Assembly (NCBI RefSeq): GCF_036588685.1 | Contig: NC_086373.1 | Coordinates: forward strand, 110,142,599 to 110,206,598 | Origin: Mytilus trossulus | Taxonomy: Eukaryota; Mollusca; Bivalvia; Mytilida; Mytilidae | Direction: 5' to 3' | Length of the DNA: 64,000 nt | Part shown: piece by piece, positions 22,401 through 32,295 of the stretch | How positions within the stretch are numbered: position 1 is the first letter of the stretch | How the letters are laid out: every line of letters begins with the position of its first letter | Position numbers and translations under genes: made by a program | The notes under the pieces: model-generated | Databases searched by the model: none | Seen by the model: only the letters and a program-made list of their open reading frames with translations | Told to the model about the DNA's origin: nothing

Positions 22401-25400
22401 TCTGTCAGTAAGTTTAGGAGAGTAGACATTGTTACATTACAGAATCTTTCTTTATTATTTCCAGTCTGTCAGTAAGTTTAGGAGAGTAGACATTGTTACA
22501 TTACAGAATATTTCTTTATTATTTCCAGTCTGTCAGTAAGTTTAGGAGAGTAGACATTGTTACATTACAGAATATTTCTTTATTATTTCCAGTCTGTCAG
22601 TAAGTTTAGGAGAGTAGACATTGTTACACTACAGAATATTTCTTTATTATTTTCAGTCTGTCAGTAAGTTTAGGAGAGTAGACATTGTTACACTACAGAA
22701 TATTTCTTTATTATTTTCAGTCTGTCAGTAAGTTTAGGAGAGTAGGCATTGTTACATTACAGAATATTTCTTTATTATTTTCAGTCTGTCAGTAAGTTTA
22801 GGAGAGTAGACATTGTTACATTACAGAATATTTCTTTATTATTTTCAGTCTGTCAGTAGGTTTAGGAGAGTAGACATTGTTACACTACAGAATATTTCTT
22901 TGTTATTTCCAGTCTGTCAGTAAGTTTAGGAGAGTAGACATTGTTACACTACAGAATATTTCTTTATTATTTTCAGTCTGTCAGTAAGTTTAGGAGAGTA
23001 GACATTGTTACACTACATAATATTTCTTTATTATTTCCAGTCTGTCAGTAAGTTTAGGAGAGTAGACATTGTTACATTACAGAATATTTCTTTATTATTT
23101 CCAGTCTGTCAGTAAGTTTAGGAGAGTAGACATTGTTACATTACAGAATATTTCTTTATTATTTCCAGTCTGTCAGTAAGTTTAGGAGAGTAGACATTGT
23201 TACATTACAGAATATTTCTTTATTATTTCCAGTCTGTCAGTAAGTTTAGGAGAGTAGACATTGTTACATTACAGAATATTTCTTTATTATTTCCAGTCTG
23301 TCAGTAAGTTTAGGAGAGTAGACATTGTTACATTACAGAATATTTCTTTATTATTTTCAGTCTGTCAGTAAGTTTAGGAGAGTAGACATTGTTACATTAC
23401 AGAATATTTCTTTATTATTTCCAGTCTGTCAGTAAGTTTAGGAGAGTAGACATTGTTACATTACAGAATATTTCTTTATTATTTCCAGTCTGTCAGTAAG
23501 TTTAGGAGAGTAGACATTGTTACACTACAGAATATTTCTTTATTATTTCCAGTCTGTCAGTAAGTTTAGGAGAGTAGACATTGTTACATAACAGAATATT
23601 TCTTTATTATTTTCAGTCTGTCAGTAATGGAGGAAGTCTGTTGGGAAGGAAAACATTGACAGCTTTACGTTACATCACAGATAAAATACTGACACAACAG
23701 GACCAGTCTCAATCCATTGATTATTTATGTGACGGTTTCTCCAGTCAGAAGACACCAATTAGATTCCCTTCACTGTTATCACAATTCAGGTGTGTAAACT
23801 ATTTTAGGGCTGTTCCAAAATTAAGGGGGTATGGATTTGAGATACTGAAATGAATTTATTGAAAGTGGGCAGTTGCATTTTTCTTGGAATTGTTTAAGAA
23901 GTACGATTAACAGGAAGCTGCTATCTGTTCTTTGGCCTCCAGATTGGAATAAAAGCTGGTACTTTAACAAGATTAAGCTCATATATATGGATATATTAAA
24001 TATTGAGAAAATAAATGATGATTTTGAATTTATTGACAGATCTCCCGATGAAAATTGTGATGATGATGAAGAGAATTCAGACCTCAGTTTATCACTCTCA
24101 GAAAGATTAGTGAAAAGACAATCTGGGGTATGTATACAGTATTGTGTATATAAAATTAAGAAGATCCTGTATGATTGCCAAGAAGACAACTCTCCACTAG
24201 AGACTAAATGACAAAACAATTTAAAACTATAAGACACTGCTGCCTTTAACATAATCAAAACCCATACAGCATAGTCAGCTACAATAGCATCTGGACCTTT
24301 AACAATTCTTTTGACTAGACATCATTAAATTTACAATGTTAGGCTAAGAGCAGCTATTGCAGGTGAGACATCAGTCGCATCAAAACTCTTTATGAATTTT
24401 TATAATGATATGATAGACTAGACAACTTTGAGCATTCTTAACTTTGAAACAGCATTTTTATCAAATTAAACCCCATCTAGAAATTGGTGGAGTTTGAAAC
24501 CCAACAGACTATAAGAATCTGTTGACATTAGAAAATGAAGATTTTACTGAAAAAGGTGTGTAGTTACTATTGCAAAGTTTTTCTTATTTTGTCTGCATAA
24601 TAGTTAATTTATGTTTTGACTTCAGGTTTCTTTGGAGATAACTCAATCATACCAAGCCTCCTATGACTGGGCTTTACCGGCTCATCATGTAGGTCTCCCT
24701 AACAAAGATGATATCTGTCAAACAAATAGTCCAGTTGTAGTCCTGCCCAGGTATTTAATTTCACTTATATACACAACACATTTGTATAGGGTAGTTGTGA
24801 TTCACATCAAGCATTATCTTTATGAAGTAACTGTTTGACACATAATATGAATTAGTGTTTTGACCCAAATTTCATGGTTCACTAAACATGGAAATGTTAG
24901 TCCAAGCAGGCATTAGCAGGGCATTAAACAAAATGTAAATTGCTTATACAAAATTAAAAATATAGAAATATGGTTAAAAGAAATGAGTAAATTATCTACC
25001 AATAATCAAACAGTTGTTAATATTGTTGAGAATTAAGATAATTGATAAAGCAACAGAAGTTAAAGAAACTAAGAAAAGTCAACTGTTTTATCTTAGCAAT
25101 AAGCTAAAATATAAATCTGTTTACACATAGTTAATCAAAATCTCTGATATTTTTCAGTAAAACTTTGGCTCATCCTGCTTCTGCATCTAAGGCAGGTTTA
25201 GCAAAGAAGATTTTAGAATCGATACGTGATCAGGAAAATATACAGAAAATACAAATTACAAAGACTTTTGGTGAAACATGTAAACCCAAGTCTGTAGATG
25301 TGGTATCTAGTCAACTAACAATTGAACTTTCAAGTCAGACATCAGATGAAACGAAGGGGAATGTAGAGAAAGGGGGAAAGAAACGTAAAAACACTGAATC

Positions 25401-25509
25401 AAATGCTCCACCAAAGAAAAAGTCCAAAACAGAAACAAAGTCTTGTCGAAGAAAGTTACTACCTCAGGTGAAAGGTCAACAACAGCTGTCTACATTTTTC
25501 CGTGTGTAA
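10445..25509 (+). CDS. PARPBP: PARPBP/PARI-like PCNA-interacting inhibitor of homologous recombination
   Basis: Eleven exons join in phase to 696 codons plus stop: 10444-10553, 12912-13087, 14024-14305, 14833-15006, 16311-16475, 16796-16950, 17727-17892, 23617-23789, 23914-24127, 24626-24750 and 25158-25509. Every border is GT/AG. The protein matches human PARPBP (PARI, about 579 residues) most clearly in exons 5 and 6, with LLVNTRSELALARVLNVP, LTHEAFTELKREA, ILKIRLGGKGYAPDP and FVKGLGEF. Exon 2 gives MVAVQLCLAEKNKQ. The last exon has basic nuclear-signal-like stretches (KKRK, PPKKKSK) and ends QQQLSTFF-RV, a C-terminal PIP box (QxxLxxFF) for PCNA binding. Known role of the family: a nuclear, UvrD-like protein that binds PCNA and RAD51 and restrains recombination at forks. 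The start is the first ATG of exon 1 and is the least certain part. Introns 1 and 7 hold splice-junction minisatellites. Confidence 0.9.
10529..12330 (+). repeat. 35-bp minisatellite made of the PARPBP exon 1 donor junction
   Basis: About 50 copies of a 35-bp unit: GGGACGAGACATGTTCTAAA followed by GGTAATATTCTGTAA. The first copy is the real end of exon 1 (coding RDETCSK) and its GT donor at 10554. Later copies are intronic and each keeps AAAG/GTAATA or AAAG/GTAAAT. Variant units recur in order about 351 bp apart (for example the AAATGATATGTACAGG variant near 10980 and 11330), showing higher-order duplication. Long antisense or sense frames here are products of periodicity. Confidence 0.93.
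12655..12800 (+). repeat. Interspersed repeat R2, fragment
   Basis: Contains ATGCGGTATGGGCTTTGC, GAAGGCCGTACGGTGACCTA and GTTGTCTCATTGGCAATCAT, the 3' part of family R2. It lies in PARPBP intron 1. Confidence 0.75.
13155..13445 (-). repeat. Interspersed repeat R2, reverse copy
   Basis: Runs from TAGATATAGGAAGATGTGG through CACGGAGCCTTGGCTCACAC and CAAACGGGAAAACCAACGG to the CATCAGATT end. It lies in PARPBP intron 2. Confidence 0.82.
14382..14431 (+). repeat. R2 terminal fragment
   Basis: About 50 bp reading GATGGAGAATTGTCTCATTG and then CCACATCTTCTTA, matching the R2 3' end. It lies in PARPBP intron 3. Confidence 0.65.
15260..15610 (-). repeat. Interspersed repeat R2-related, reverse copy
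   Basis: Begins AAGAAGATGTGGTATGATCG and includes CCGCATAGTCAGCTATG, CTCCTGACTTGGGACAGGCA and GGCGGGGTTTAACATATCAG. The same subfamily recurs at 36390-36650. It lies in PARPBP intron 4. Confidence 0.8.
15976..16101. repeat. 42-bp tandem repeat, three copies
   Basis: Three essentially identical copies of a unit starting ACATTGATGAAACATAACAT and ending TTATTTGTAGA, in PARPBP intron 4. Open frames across it on both strands are periodicity artefacts. Confidence 0.92.
17250..17460 (+). repeat. Interspersed repeat family R3
   Basis: Contains GAACCAGGTTTAATCCACCA, AATGCCTGTACCAAGTCAGG and a TTTTCCTC-plus-CAGTATTTTTGTGATTTT end. Related copies lie at 39650-39880, 41330-41525, 44790-44915 (reverse) and 48320-48440 (reverse). 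It lies in PARPBP intron 6. Confidence 0.75.
18507..20323 (+). repeat. 64-bp minisatellite of the PARPBP exon 8 acceptor junction, first block
   Basis: Twenty-eight complete 64-bp units plus 25 bp of the next, with no length change (18507 to 20299 is exactly 28 x 64). The unit starts TCTGTCAGTAAGTTTAGGAG and ends TTTCTTTATTATTTCCAG, so each unit carries a pyrimidine tract and AG. The first 11 bases equal the start of true exon 8 at 23617. Each unit also gains a consensus donor, GTAAGT, seven bases after the AG. Units differ by occasional single-base substitutions only. Confidence 0.95.
20324..21147 (+). mobile_element. 825-bp interspersed R2 element inserted inside the 64-bp array
   Basis: The array breaks off 25 bases into a unit and resumes about 27 bases into one, so a single unit was split. 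The inserted DNA starts TCTCTGATGCATGATTTTTT and ends CCACATCTTCCTATATCT. From about 20733 on it matches the R2 copy at 33893-34310. It has no reading frame of note. This is the longest R2 copy in the window and suggests the full length of the family. Confidence 0.85.
21148..23616 (+). repeat. 64-bp minisatellite of the PARPBP exon 8 acceptor junction, second block
   Basis: From 21185 to the true exon start at 23617 is exactly 38 x 64 bp, so the real acceptor is the last member of the array. The variant order near its start (a CAGTTAG unit at 21441, then a TTTAATATTTTCAG unit, a GTATACATTG unit, and a CCAGACTG unit near 21825) repeats the order in the first block at 19403-19790, with a constant offset of 2038 bp. 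Confidence 0.95.
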
Positions 25510-25680
25510 TCATTCCAGTGAAGTTCATAATTTATTATAGAATTACTAATATTGTAGTTGAATGATTTTAGAGTCATGCAATTTATATTACATATTTATT
25601 CATTATAAATTTGATATTAAATCATATATAGGGTAACTAGTCTGTTTGAAAGTATCATGGTTAGTGTGTGTGTATGTTTT

Positions 25681-25686
25681 AATAAA
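25681..25686 (+). terminator. Candidate PARPBP polyadenylation signal AATAAA
   Basis: The first canonical AATAAA after the stop codon, about 170 bp downstream. A later AAATAAAAG near 26313 is an alternative that would give a longer 3' UTR. Confidence 0.5.
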
Positions 25687-25689
25687 GAT

Positions 25690-27150
25690 GAATAATCATA
25701 CCAGCTATGTCACCACTGAATTTAAAGGTTTTTAAAATATGTTGTTGTTTTTTTATTTCAATATATTTTTTTTTAATGTTCAGACTGGCTTTTTATTTTT
25801 TACCATTTGTTTGTTTCTTTTTATCTAGATACAACTTCCACAAAGACTTCTTCTATGTCATTATTTTTAGAGGTCACTGTCTCTATGAAATAAAATCCTC
25901 CTAGTCATTCTTCATGAAACAATATTTAAAGAACATAATGATGAAAACACAAACCAAAGATCTGAGCCCTGTTTTAAAAATCTTCATATATTTTAATTAT
26001 CATTATTTTTAAATTTCTTCAATAAAACCGGCTTTTTATTTAACTTATCATGTGAGGCTACTGTTCTTAAAGATGAAGTTAAATTACTGAACTTCTAAAA
26101 CTGTTTGTGATATCATGAAATTTATTAAACTGTAATTTATTATCAAATATGTGACCACAGAACTATGAATATTTGTCTTCATTGTTTTTCTTTCTTTTGT
26201 GTGTTTTTTAAGTTTTTAGGTTGTATTTATTTTACCTCACAATATTTGTGTATAAGGTTTATATTTATTAAAAAAATGTATATTGTAGTTGTGTATAAAT
26301 GCGTGTTTTTGAAATAAAAGTGCAATATTAATGTTACTTTTTTATTTGTTTATGTTTAATACTTGAGTTTTAATATAGAAGCCATTTTGAAAACTACACA
26401 ATATTTCTCACCATAAAGGTATTCAGAAACATAAATTATTTTACAACTTGCAAAAAAAACTAATTTGTGCAGAAGTTGTATTTTATTTCACTACATATTA
26501 AGTATCCTTGCATTTAGCAAATTTTCAGCCTCAATAAGTAAATTGAATTAGACAGATCTCTTAATTTAGTATGACTTAAAGATTGTATTGAAATTAATCA
26601 ACATCGTTAAGTAACAGCTTGCAAGTTTTCTTGATGCTCTCATTAGGCATTGAAATATATGATCAACTAAGAAAACAGCTATATATTTATGTACTTGAAA
26701 GAAAAAGTGATTTTGTCCTGAACAAATAACAAATAATCTAACAAGCAAAAAACCCAAATGCAAATTTTGGAAAAAACAGATGCATGTTATCATTTTCCAG
26801 CTTGATATTAAAATCAGTTGAACAAGGAATCTTTTCTCAATATGACATATAGTTACACATCACAAATAAATATATTTTACGTTAGGAAGGACATTATCTC
26901 TGTAAAAGAGAGGAGAAAGATACAAATGAGATATTCAAAGTCATGAGTGGAAAATAAACTCACAATGCATTCAAAAAAAGACAACTAAAGAGCAACAAGA
27001 ACCCCACAAAAATGGGTGGTAATTTCATGTGTTCCGAAAAGGTAGATAGATTCTGCAACAATTGGAACATACCAAATGTCATCTGTGAAACATATATTCC
27101 ATAACGATGATACTGTTATCAAAAGAATAAGTTCAACTTCAACACTTGGT
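25690..27150. other. Noncoding AT-rich DNA 3' of PARPBP
   Basis: T-rich sequence that may include a long 3' UTR. Reading frames are short and show no recognisable protein features. No repeat family was recognised. Confidence 0.5.
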
Positions 27151-27151
27151 T

Positions 27152-27815
27152 CTATAGCTTTCTTCTTAGCATCAACCCTCTATAAAGAAAAGTATGATAA
27201 AAAATGCAAGCTCTGGAATATTTAATCAACTGGAAGTTATATACTTTATATGCAAAGTTATATACTTTATATGCAGTTGTTGCTGGAATGTTGCTACATA
27301 GAAATAAAATGTTCACAATTGGAAAGCTGAAATCTTTTTTTTTTTTATCCAACAGCCCTCATTGTCAAGATATGAGGCAGACTTTATTATATCTGCTTTA
27401 TCTTTTATTGATGAGATAGATACGTTCAACATAGTCACCACACTTGAATTATTAGCGAGAAGTCATCATTTTGATAGCAGAACGTGAAGTTATAGGATAA
27501 TGCTAGCTTCTTTAAATTTTAATTCTTCATAATCTCCTGTAAATGAAAATAGCCTCTTATAAATAAAGGAACAAATAGGACAACAGTTGCACAGTAGGTT
27601 CCAATATGATTGTCGATTGTTGAAAAATACGTCCTCCAAACATAACATATAATTATGTTGTCAATCAAGAAATCAAGCATTAGTTCATTTTTTGGCATGA
27701 ATAAGAATGACTTATTATCCCTCTCTAAGACAAGATTTGTTTTCTTTATTATACAATGTAACACCATTTCTTTATTAATTTGACTTTTATTTTGAAAACC
27801 AGACAGGATTTTCAT
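27152..27815 (-). pseudogene. Penelope-like element RT relic
   Basis: Minus-strand fragments match the intact RT at 32296-33375. DFSFPIVNILFLCSNIPA (about 27290-27340) corresponds to DFSFPIVNYPFLDGDVPL there. LMLDFLIDNIIICYVW (about 27650) and the following frame-shifted GTYCATVVLFVPLFIRGY correspond to the LLDNIFVRFG and MGTNCAPLIADLFLY region. Multiple frameshifts make it non-functional. Confidence 0.7.
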
Positions 27816-28063
27816 ATATTATATCCGTTCTTCGGTAGCATATGCTCATTTTATCTGCATTATTAAATAAATAAATTTGGTATTTTTACTGTATTCTGAT
27901 AGGTTAAAATAATTAGTTTTATTTTCAATGTTGTCAATTTTGATGGCGACACGCCCACTCTGACATTGTGTATTGATACGCCAACATGTGTATACGTTGT
28001 TATTGTTAATATAAATAATATAAAAAGTTCTTTGAGCCTTATTTTTAATAGAAATTTATTTAT

Positions 28064-28220
28064 AATGAATGGCAATAACTAATTTTGATTTTATTGAACC
28101 ATAAAACTAATTTTTGACTCTTCACATTTTGCATAATCCGCTTCGCGGATTATTCAATGTGAAGAGTCAAAAATTAGTTTTATGGTTCAATAAACTCAAA
28201 ATAGATAATAGCCATTCATT
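28064..28220. repeat. Foldback palindrome of about 157 bp
   Basis: The arms run inward from AATGAATGGC and GCCATTCATT through TTATTGAACCATAAAACTAA and TTTTTGACTCTTCACATT. They meet at a loop containing ATCCGCTTCGCGGAT. Only a few mismatches separate them. Confidence 0.85.
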
Positions 28221-28229
28221 AACTAAAGC

Positions 28230-28390
28230 AGAAGTGTCTGGAGAAAACCACAAACCTTCAATAGGAAAACTGACACACCTAGTCAATTAGAATTGGAGTC
28301 GGGTGCAACCGCACGAACGGGGTTAAAACTCACAACCTCAGTATTGACTGGCTAGTAATTACAGAAGCACTTGAACAACTTGGCAACCGA
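28230..28390 (-). mobile_element. Possible tRNA-derived SINE head
   Basis: On the minus strand it begins GCTCGGTTGCCAAGTTGTTC and about 50 bp later has a B-box-like GTGAGTTTTAACCCC, followed by CGTGCGGTTGCACCCGACTC. This arrangement resembles a tRNA-derived Pol III promoter. The A box is weak, so the call is tentative. Confidence 0.4.
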
Positions 28391-28449
28391 GCACCCAAAT
28401 TACCCTTTGATTGAGATTATATATATATATATGATATAAACAATAAATA

Positions 28450-28620
28450 CTGCGTGCAAACCTATGATTGCGTTGAATAAAAACCGCAATTTTTATACAT
28501 GTGGATGTGAATAAAAAATCGTTGTTGAAGGGTCTAAATGCAGCACAAACAACATGTTCCAAAAGACAAAAAAAGCATATCTAAACAAAATCCATTTGAC
28601 TAACAAATGATGTTTTTTAA
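28450..28620. repeat. Dispersed repeat R7, copy 1
   Basis: Matches 34545-34705 through AAACCTATGA, GTTGAAGGGTC(T/C)AAAT, CAGCACAAACAA and CATTTGACTAACA. The two copies are clearly diverged. Confidence 0.65.
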
Positions 28621-28765
28621 CCCTGCTGACTGCCATTGGCGATTGCCAAATAAAATTGACCACAAGATGTAACAAAATGGATCTTAATATAAATTTAATA
28701 CTTAACAGAAAACCATAAACTTGTGTTATGTCACAAACATAAGGTATCAATATTTTATTTGTAAT

Positions 28766-28971
28766 GTGGAGAACATCGGTACCAGAGCAAGCTACACGAA
28801 GAGTCCCGAGTGTTCCGAATGGCAAGCTATATGGACTAATGAGTTGTTACAAATCGGCCTAGCTGTGCGGACGTGATCCTGATGTAAAGAACAACTAATA
28901 ACAATCCCAACTGTAGAAGCTATATGGCGCCATACAAGGTAGTTATAGCTGTATAATAAGTATAGTAAAAT
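28766..28971. repeat. Dispersed repeat R4, copy 1
   Basis: Runs from GTGGAGAACATCGGTAC through AGAGTCCCGAGTGTTCCGAA and AAATCGGCCTAGCT to GGTAGTTATAGCTGTATAAT. A second copy lies at 33697-33893 in the same orientation. Confidence 0.85.
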
Positions 28972-28996
28972 CAAAACAATTGGTATCAGAAGTCGG

Positions 28997-29168
28997 CATC
29001 CAGTTGCGGATCTAGAAATTTTCATAAGAGGGGGCCACTAACTACCTAATAGGGGACCCTCTCCAGTCACGCTTCAGTCATTCCCCATACAAGCAACTAA
29101 TTTTTCCCAAAAAAAGGGGGGGCGAGCTTCCTTCCCCCCCCCCCCCCCCCCCTAAATCCGCCTCTGGC
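28997..29168. repeat. MITE-like element with C/G-run ends
   Basis: Starts GCGGATCTAGAAATTTTCAT followed by AAGAGGGGGCC. It ends with a run of about 20 C, then TAAATCCGCCTCTG. The GCGGAT and ATCCGC ends form short inverted repeats. The C run is likely to be unreliable in length. Confidence 0.55.
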
Positions 29169-29744
29169 AGCGAGGTCACTGGAAGTTCTTTGTTTTGACG
29201 TTTGTTGGCGACGAATTTAAAGTGAAAAAAGTGAGAGAAAAAATACGTTTTGGCTTGATATATAACATAACACTATTTAATGTTTGCTTATACTTGTGTT
29301 ATTATATGACATGATAAGAGTTCAGTTTTTAAATGTAGGAAAGGTGTTGATTAATTAAATTGTCATCGATCTTTGTAAATACTATTTATACTTCTATATA
29401 TATCTGTATGTTTATTCATGCATGTGACTTGTCTATAAAGTTGATTGTTCACTTGCACATTGATTATACATATTTGAGTTTATAAAACATTGATTTGACT
29501 GAATCAAGTTTTTTGTATTTGTCTGGATTTTTGTATATATTTTTTTTGATTTTGATACATGTATTGCTTGTAAAAGTTATACAGGACGTTCTGATGCTAG
29601 CGTTGCAAATAGTAAACAAACTCTTCTGTGAAATTTTACAGATCTGTATATATGAGTGTGTTATTGCATATATTTTGCAGTTCTACATGTAGTACATTTT
29701 ATTTTCTTGAAACAAACTACATATAATTTTGTCAACATATAAAT

Positions 29745-31565
29745 GGTTATTGAATCCAAAAAGCAGAATAATTTTTACATTTTTGATGGAACATCAACAC
29801 CAGGATGGTTCCTGTTCAAAACAATTCTTGATTTTGCAGCTACAAAAATAAATGTTTTTTTTTAATTATCTGGAAAAGCACTAACGTTTTATGAGAAGAG
29901 GCCAAATACTATACAAATAGACTATGAACAGAAGGATTTTTAAAACACAAAAATTTGTGGGAGGAAAAACTAGATTAAGAGAATACTGAAAGAAAGAAAA
30001 TTTATGTGATATGCCATACCAGTTTCCAACATGGACAGAATGTAGCAATAGTAGATTCTAAGCAGTTTCACATACACAGTAAAGGAGATACAGACGAAAA
30101 TCATGATGACATTGATGGTGATTAGGTTAAATATCCAAAGTCTAAAGATGCAACTGTTATCCATTAGTGTTATGACAGTAAAGTTGGCGTTAGCGTGATA
30201 GATACTCATTATGCGCATCTCCAGGAGTCCATACATGCTTTTGGAAAACATAACTTAGCAGAAGAGCAACTAACCACGTCAGTATTAAATGTAGATAAGA
30301 GTTGTGAGTTTGCCTTCGACAATAACAACACAGATACGCGAAAAAGTTTTGAATTTGATTTGAAGCACAATTATGGAGAACTTGAGCTTAATAGACACCA
30401 TGCAGATATGCCATATGTCACAGAATCACGAACAGATTGATCAATGATGGATGTTTTGCAAAAGGATACGAAACTCACAGATGAAAACACAGCAGGATGC
30501 AATGGAGCACGTACTACAGAGATGGCTACTGAAATCAAAAATAAAAAGACGGAGAAAGTAAAGAAAAGCTCTTAAGAAAAAAATACGACAAGGTTTATGA
30601 CGAAGAAAAAACTTCATGACTTGGTTAATAGTTATCAAAGGTACCAGGATTATAATTTAGTACGCCAGACGTGCGTTTCGTCTACATAAGGCTCATCAGT
30701 GACGCTCATATCAAAATTTTTATAAAGCCAAACCAGTACGAAGTTGAAGAGCATTAAAGCGAACTTAAAAGAAAATGATAAATTGAATAGAGAAACAACA
30801 ATGCAAAGTAAACAGAGTGACGAATGTGCATGCAGTTAAACCTAGGACACAACATAAATACGTAGAATCCAAAGGGATACTGGATGCAACATCAGCTAGA
30901 GTTGATGAAAACATGAGGTATTGATGTCAAAGTGTAGAGATTGCAACACAAACTTGAATATGTACCATTTCAGAAAACTGAAGATCACACCCGTGGTTAA
31001 AGGATGATTGGTAAAGGTGTAGATAACTCTACTCAAACAATTGACATATGGCCACTCAGACCATTCAAAAATCTCAAAAGATTGACACAATATAGAAGCC
31101 AGATGAAAGTAACATGTATGTAAAGGGTTGTGCTATCAGTAGTGTTGTTTCATTTATCAGCTCTAATTCGGATAACAAACTACAACATTGTTTGTATAAG
31201 GATGATCCCTTTACAGGACAAATAAAAGACAAAGCACTAACCTGCTAACAACAAAACAGGAGAAGGAGAAAAAGATGGAGGTGAAAGAGATGAAGAAGAA
31301 TAAGGTGAAGGGGACGAAGAGGACGAAGTCACCAAATGAGTATGTGAGTCTTATAAAAGGCAAAGTAATTAAAGAATGTGTGTACACTGAAATTTCCAGC
31401 AAGTGTCAACGATGTTTGAAGTCCTTGATAAAAATAAGAAAACCAAATGTTAAGCTAATGAACAATGCGCAGAAATTGTTGGAAAATAAAAGCAAAAGTG
31501 CTGACATGCTATTGTTGAGAAATAGGGAGCGATTCAAGGAATTGGCCTCCTTATATTTTTGAGTT
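29745..31565 (+). pseudogene. Possible gag-like retroelement relic
   Basis: Near 29775-29910 the plus strand reads FDGTSTPGWFLFK and, after frameshifts, LSGKALTFYEKRP, which resembles the capsid region of LTR-retrotransposon gag proteins. Further open stretches follow: 30195-30440, containing FAFDNNNTDTRKSFEFDL, and 31275-31562, a very basic 95-residue frame. I recognise neither. No RT or integrase motif was found between them. This is a weak assignment; the pieces may be unrelated. Confidence 0.3.
30655..30765 (+). repeat. Interspersed repeat R6
   Basis: Contains TACGCCAGACGTGCGTTTCG, CTACATAAGGCTCATCAGTG and ACGCTCATATCAAAATTTTT. From memory it is a very common mussel repeat end; a fragment of the same sort (ATACGCCAGACACGCG) is at 48177-48192. 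Confidence 0.7.
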
Positions 31566-31656
31566 GACTACATATTCATATGTGTAATGTATATATTCCA
31601 GTACGATGTTATTTAATGTATATAGTTATTTCTTTCTATGTACATTCGATTAAATA

Positions 31657-31995
31657 AAATTGAGAATGGAAATGGGGAATGTGTCAAAGAGACAACAACC
31701 CGACCAAAATAAAAAAACACAACAGCAGAAGGTCACCAACAGGTCTTCAATGTAGCGAGAAATTCCCGCACCCGGAGGCGTCCTTCAGCTTGCCCCTAAA
31801 CAAATATATACTAGTTCAGTGATAATGAACGCCATACTAATTTCCAAATTGTACACAAGAAACTAAAATTTAAATAATACAAGACTAACAAAGGCCAGAG
31901 GCTCCTGACTTGGGACAGGCGCAAAAATGCGGCGGGGTTAAACATGTTTGTGAGATCTCAACCCTCCCCCTATACCTCTAACCAGTGTAGAAAAG
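31657..31995 (-). repeat. Interspersed repeat R1, reverse copy
   Basis: Reverse complement of the 9226-9555 copy over nearly the full length, including the CCGCACCCGGAGGCGTCC segment and GTGAGATCTCAACCCTCCCC. It abuts the 3' tail of the Penelope-like element. Confidence 0.85.
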
Positions 31996-31999
31996 TAAA

Positions 32000-32295
32000 A
32001 GCATAACAATACGCACATTAAAATTCAGTTCAAGAGAAGTCCGAGTCTGATGTCAGAAGATGTAACCAAAGAAAATAAACAAAATGACAATAATACATAA
32101 ATAACAACAGACTACTAGCAGTTAACTGACATGCCAGCTCCAGACTTCAATTAAACTGACTGAAAGATTATGATTTCATCATATGAACATCAGGCACAAT
32201 CCTTCCCGTAAGGGGTTTAGTATCATACCATCATAACATATATGAGAAGAACATAACCCGTGTCATGCCAACAACTGTTTTTAGAATAAATGTGT
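32000..32295 (-). repeat. 3' untranslated tail of the Penelope-like element
   Basis: Non-coding sequence directly after the RT stop codon, containing TGCCAGCTCCAGACTTCAAT and CAATCCTTCCCGTAAGGGGT. I recognise it as a sequence usually found next to this RT in mussels, but the boundary is approximate. Confidence 0.5.

Noticed and set aside
18507-23616. CRISPR or satellite DNA interpretation of the 64-bp repeats
   Set aside because: There are no spacers, the units are contiguous, and the array is confined to one intron and seeded by its exon junction.
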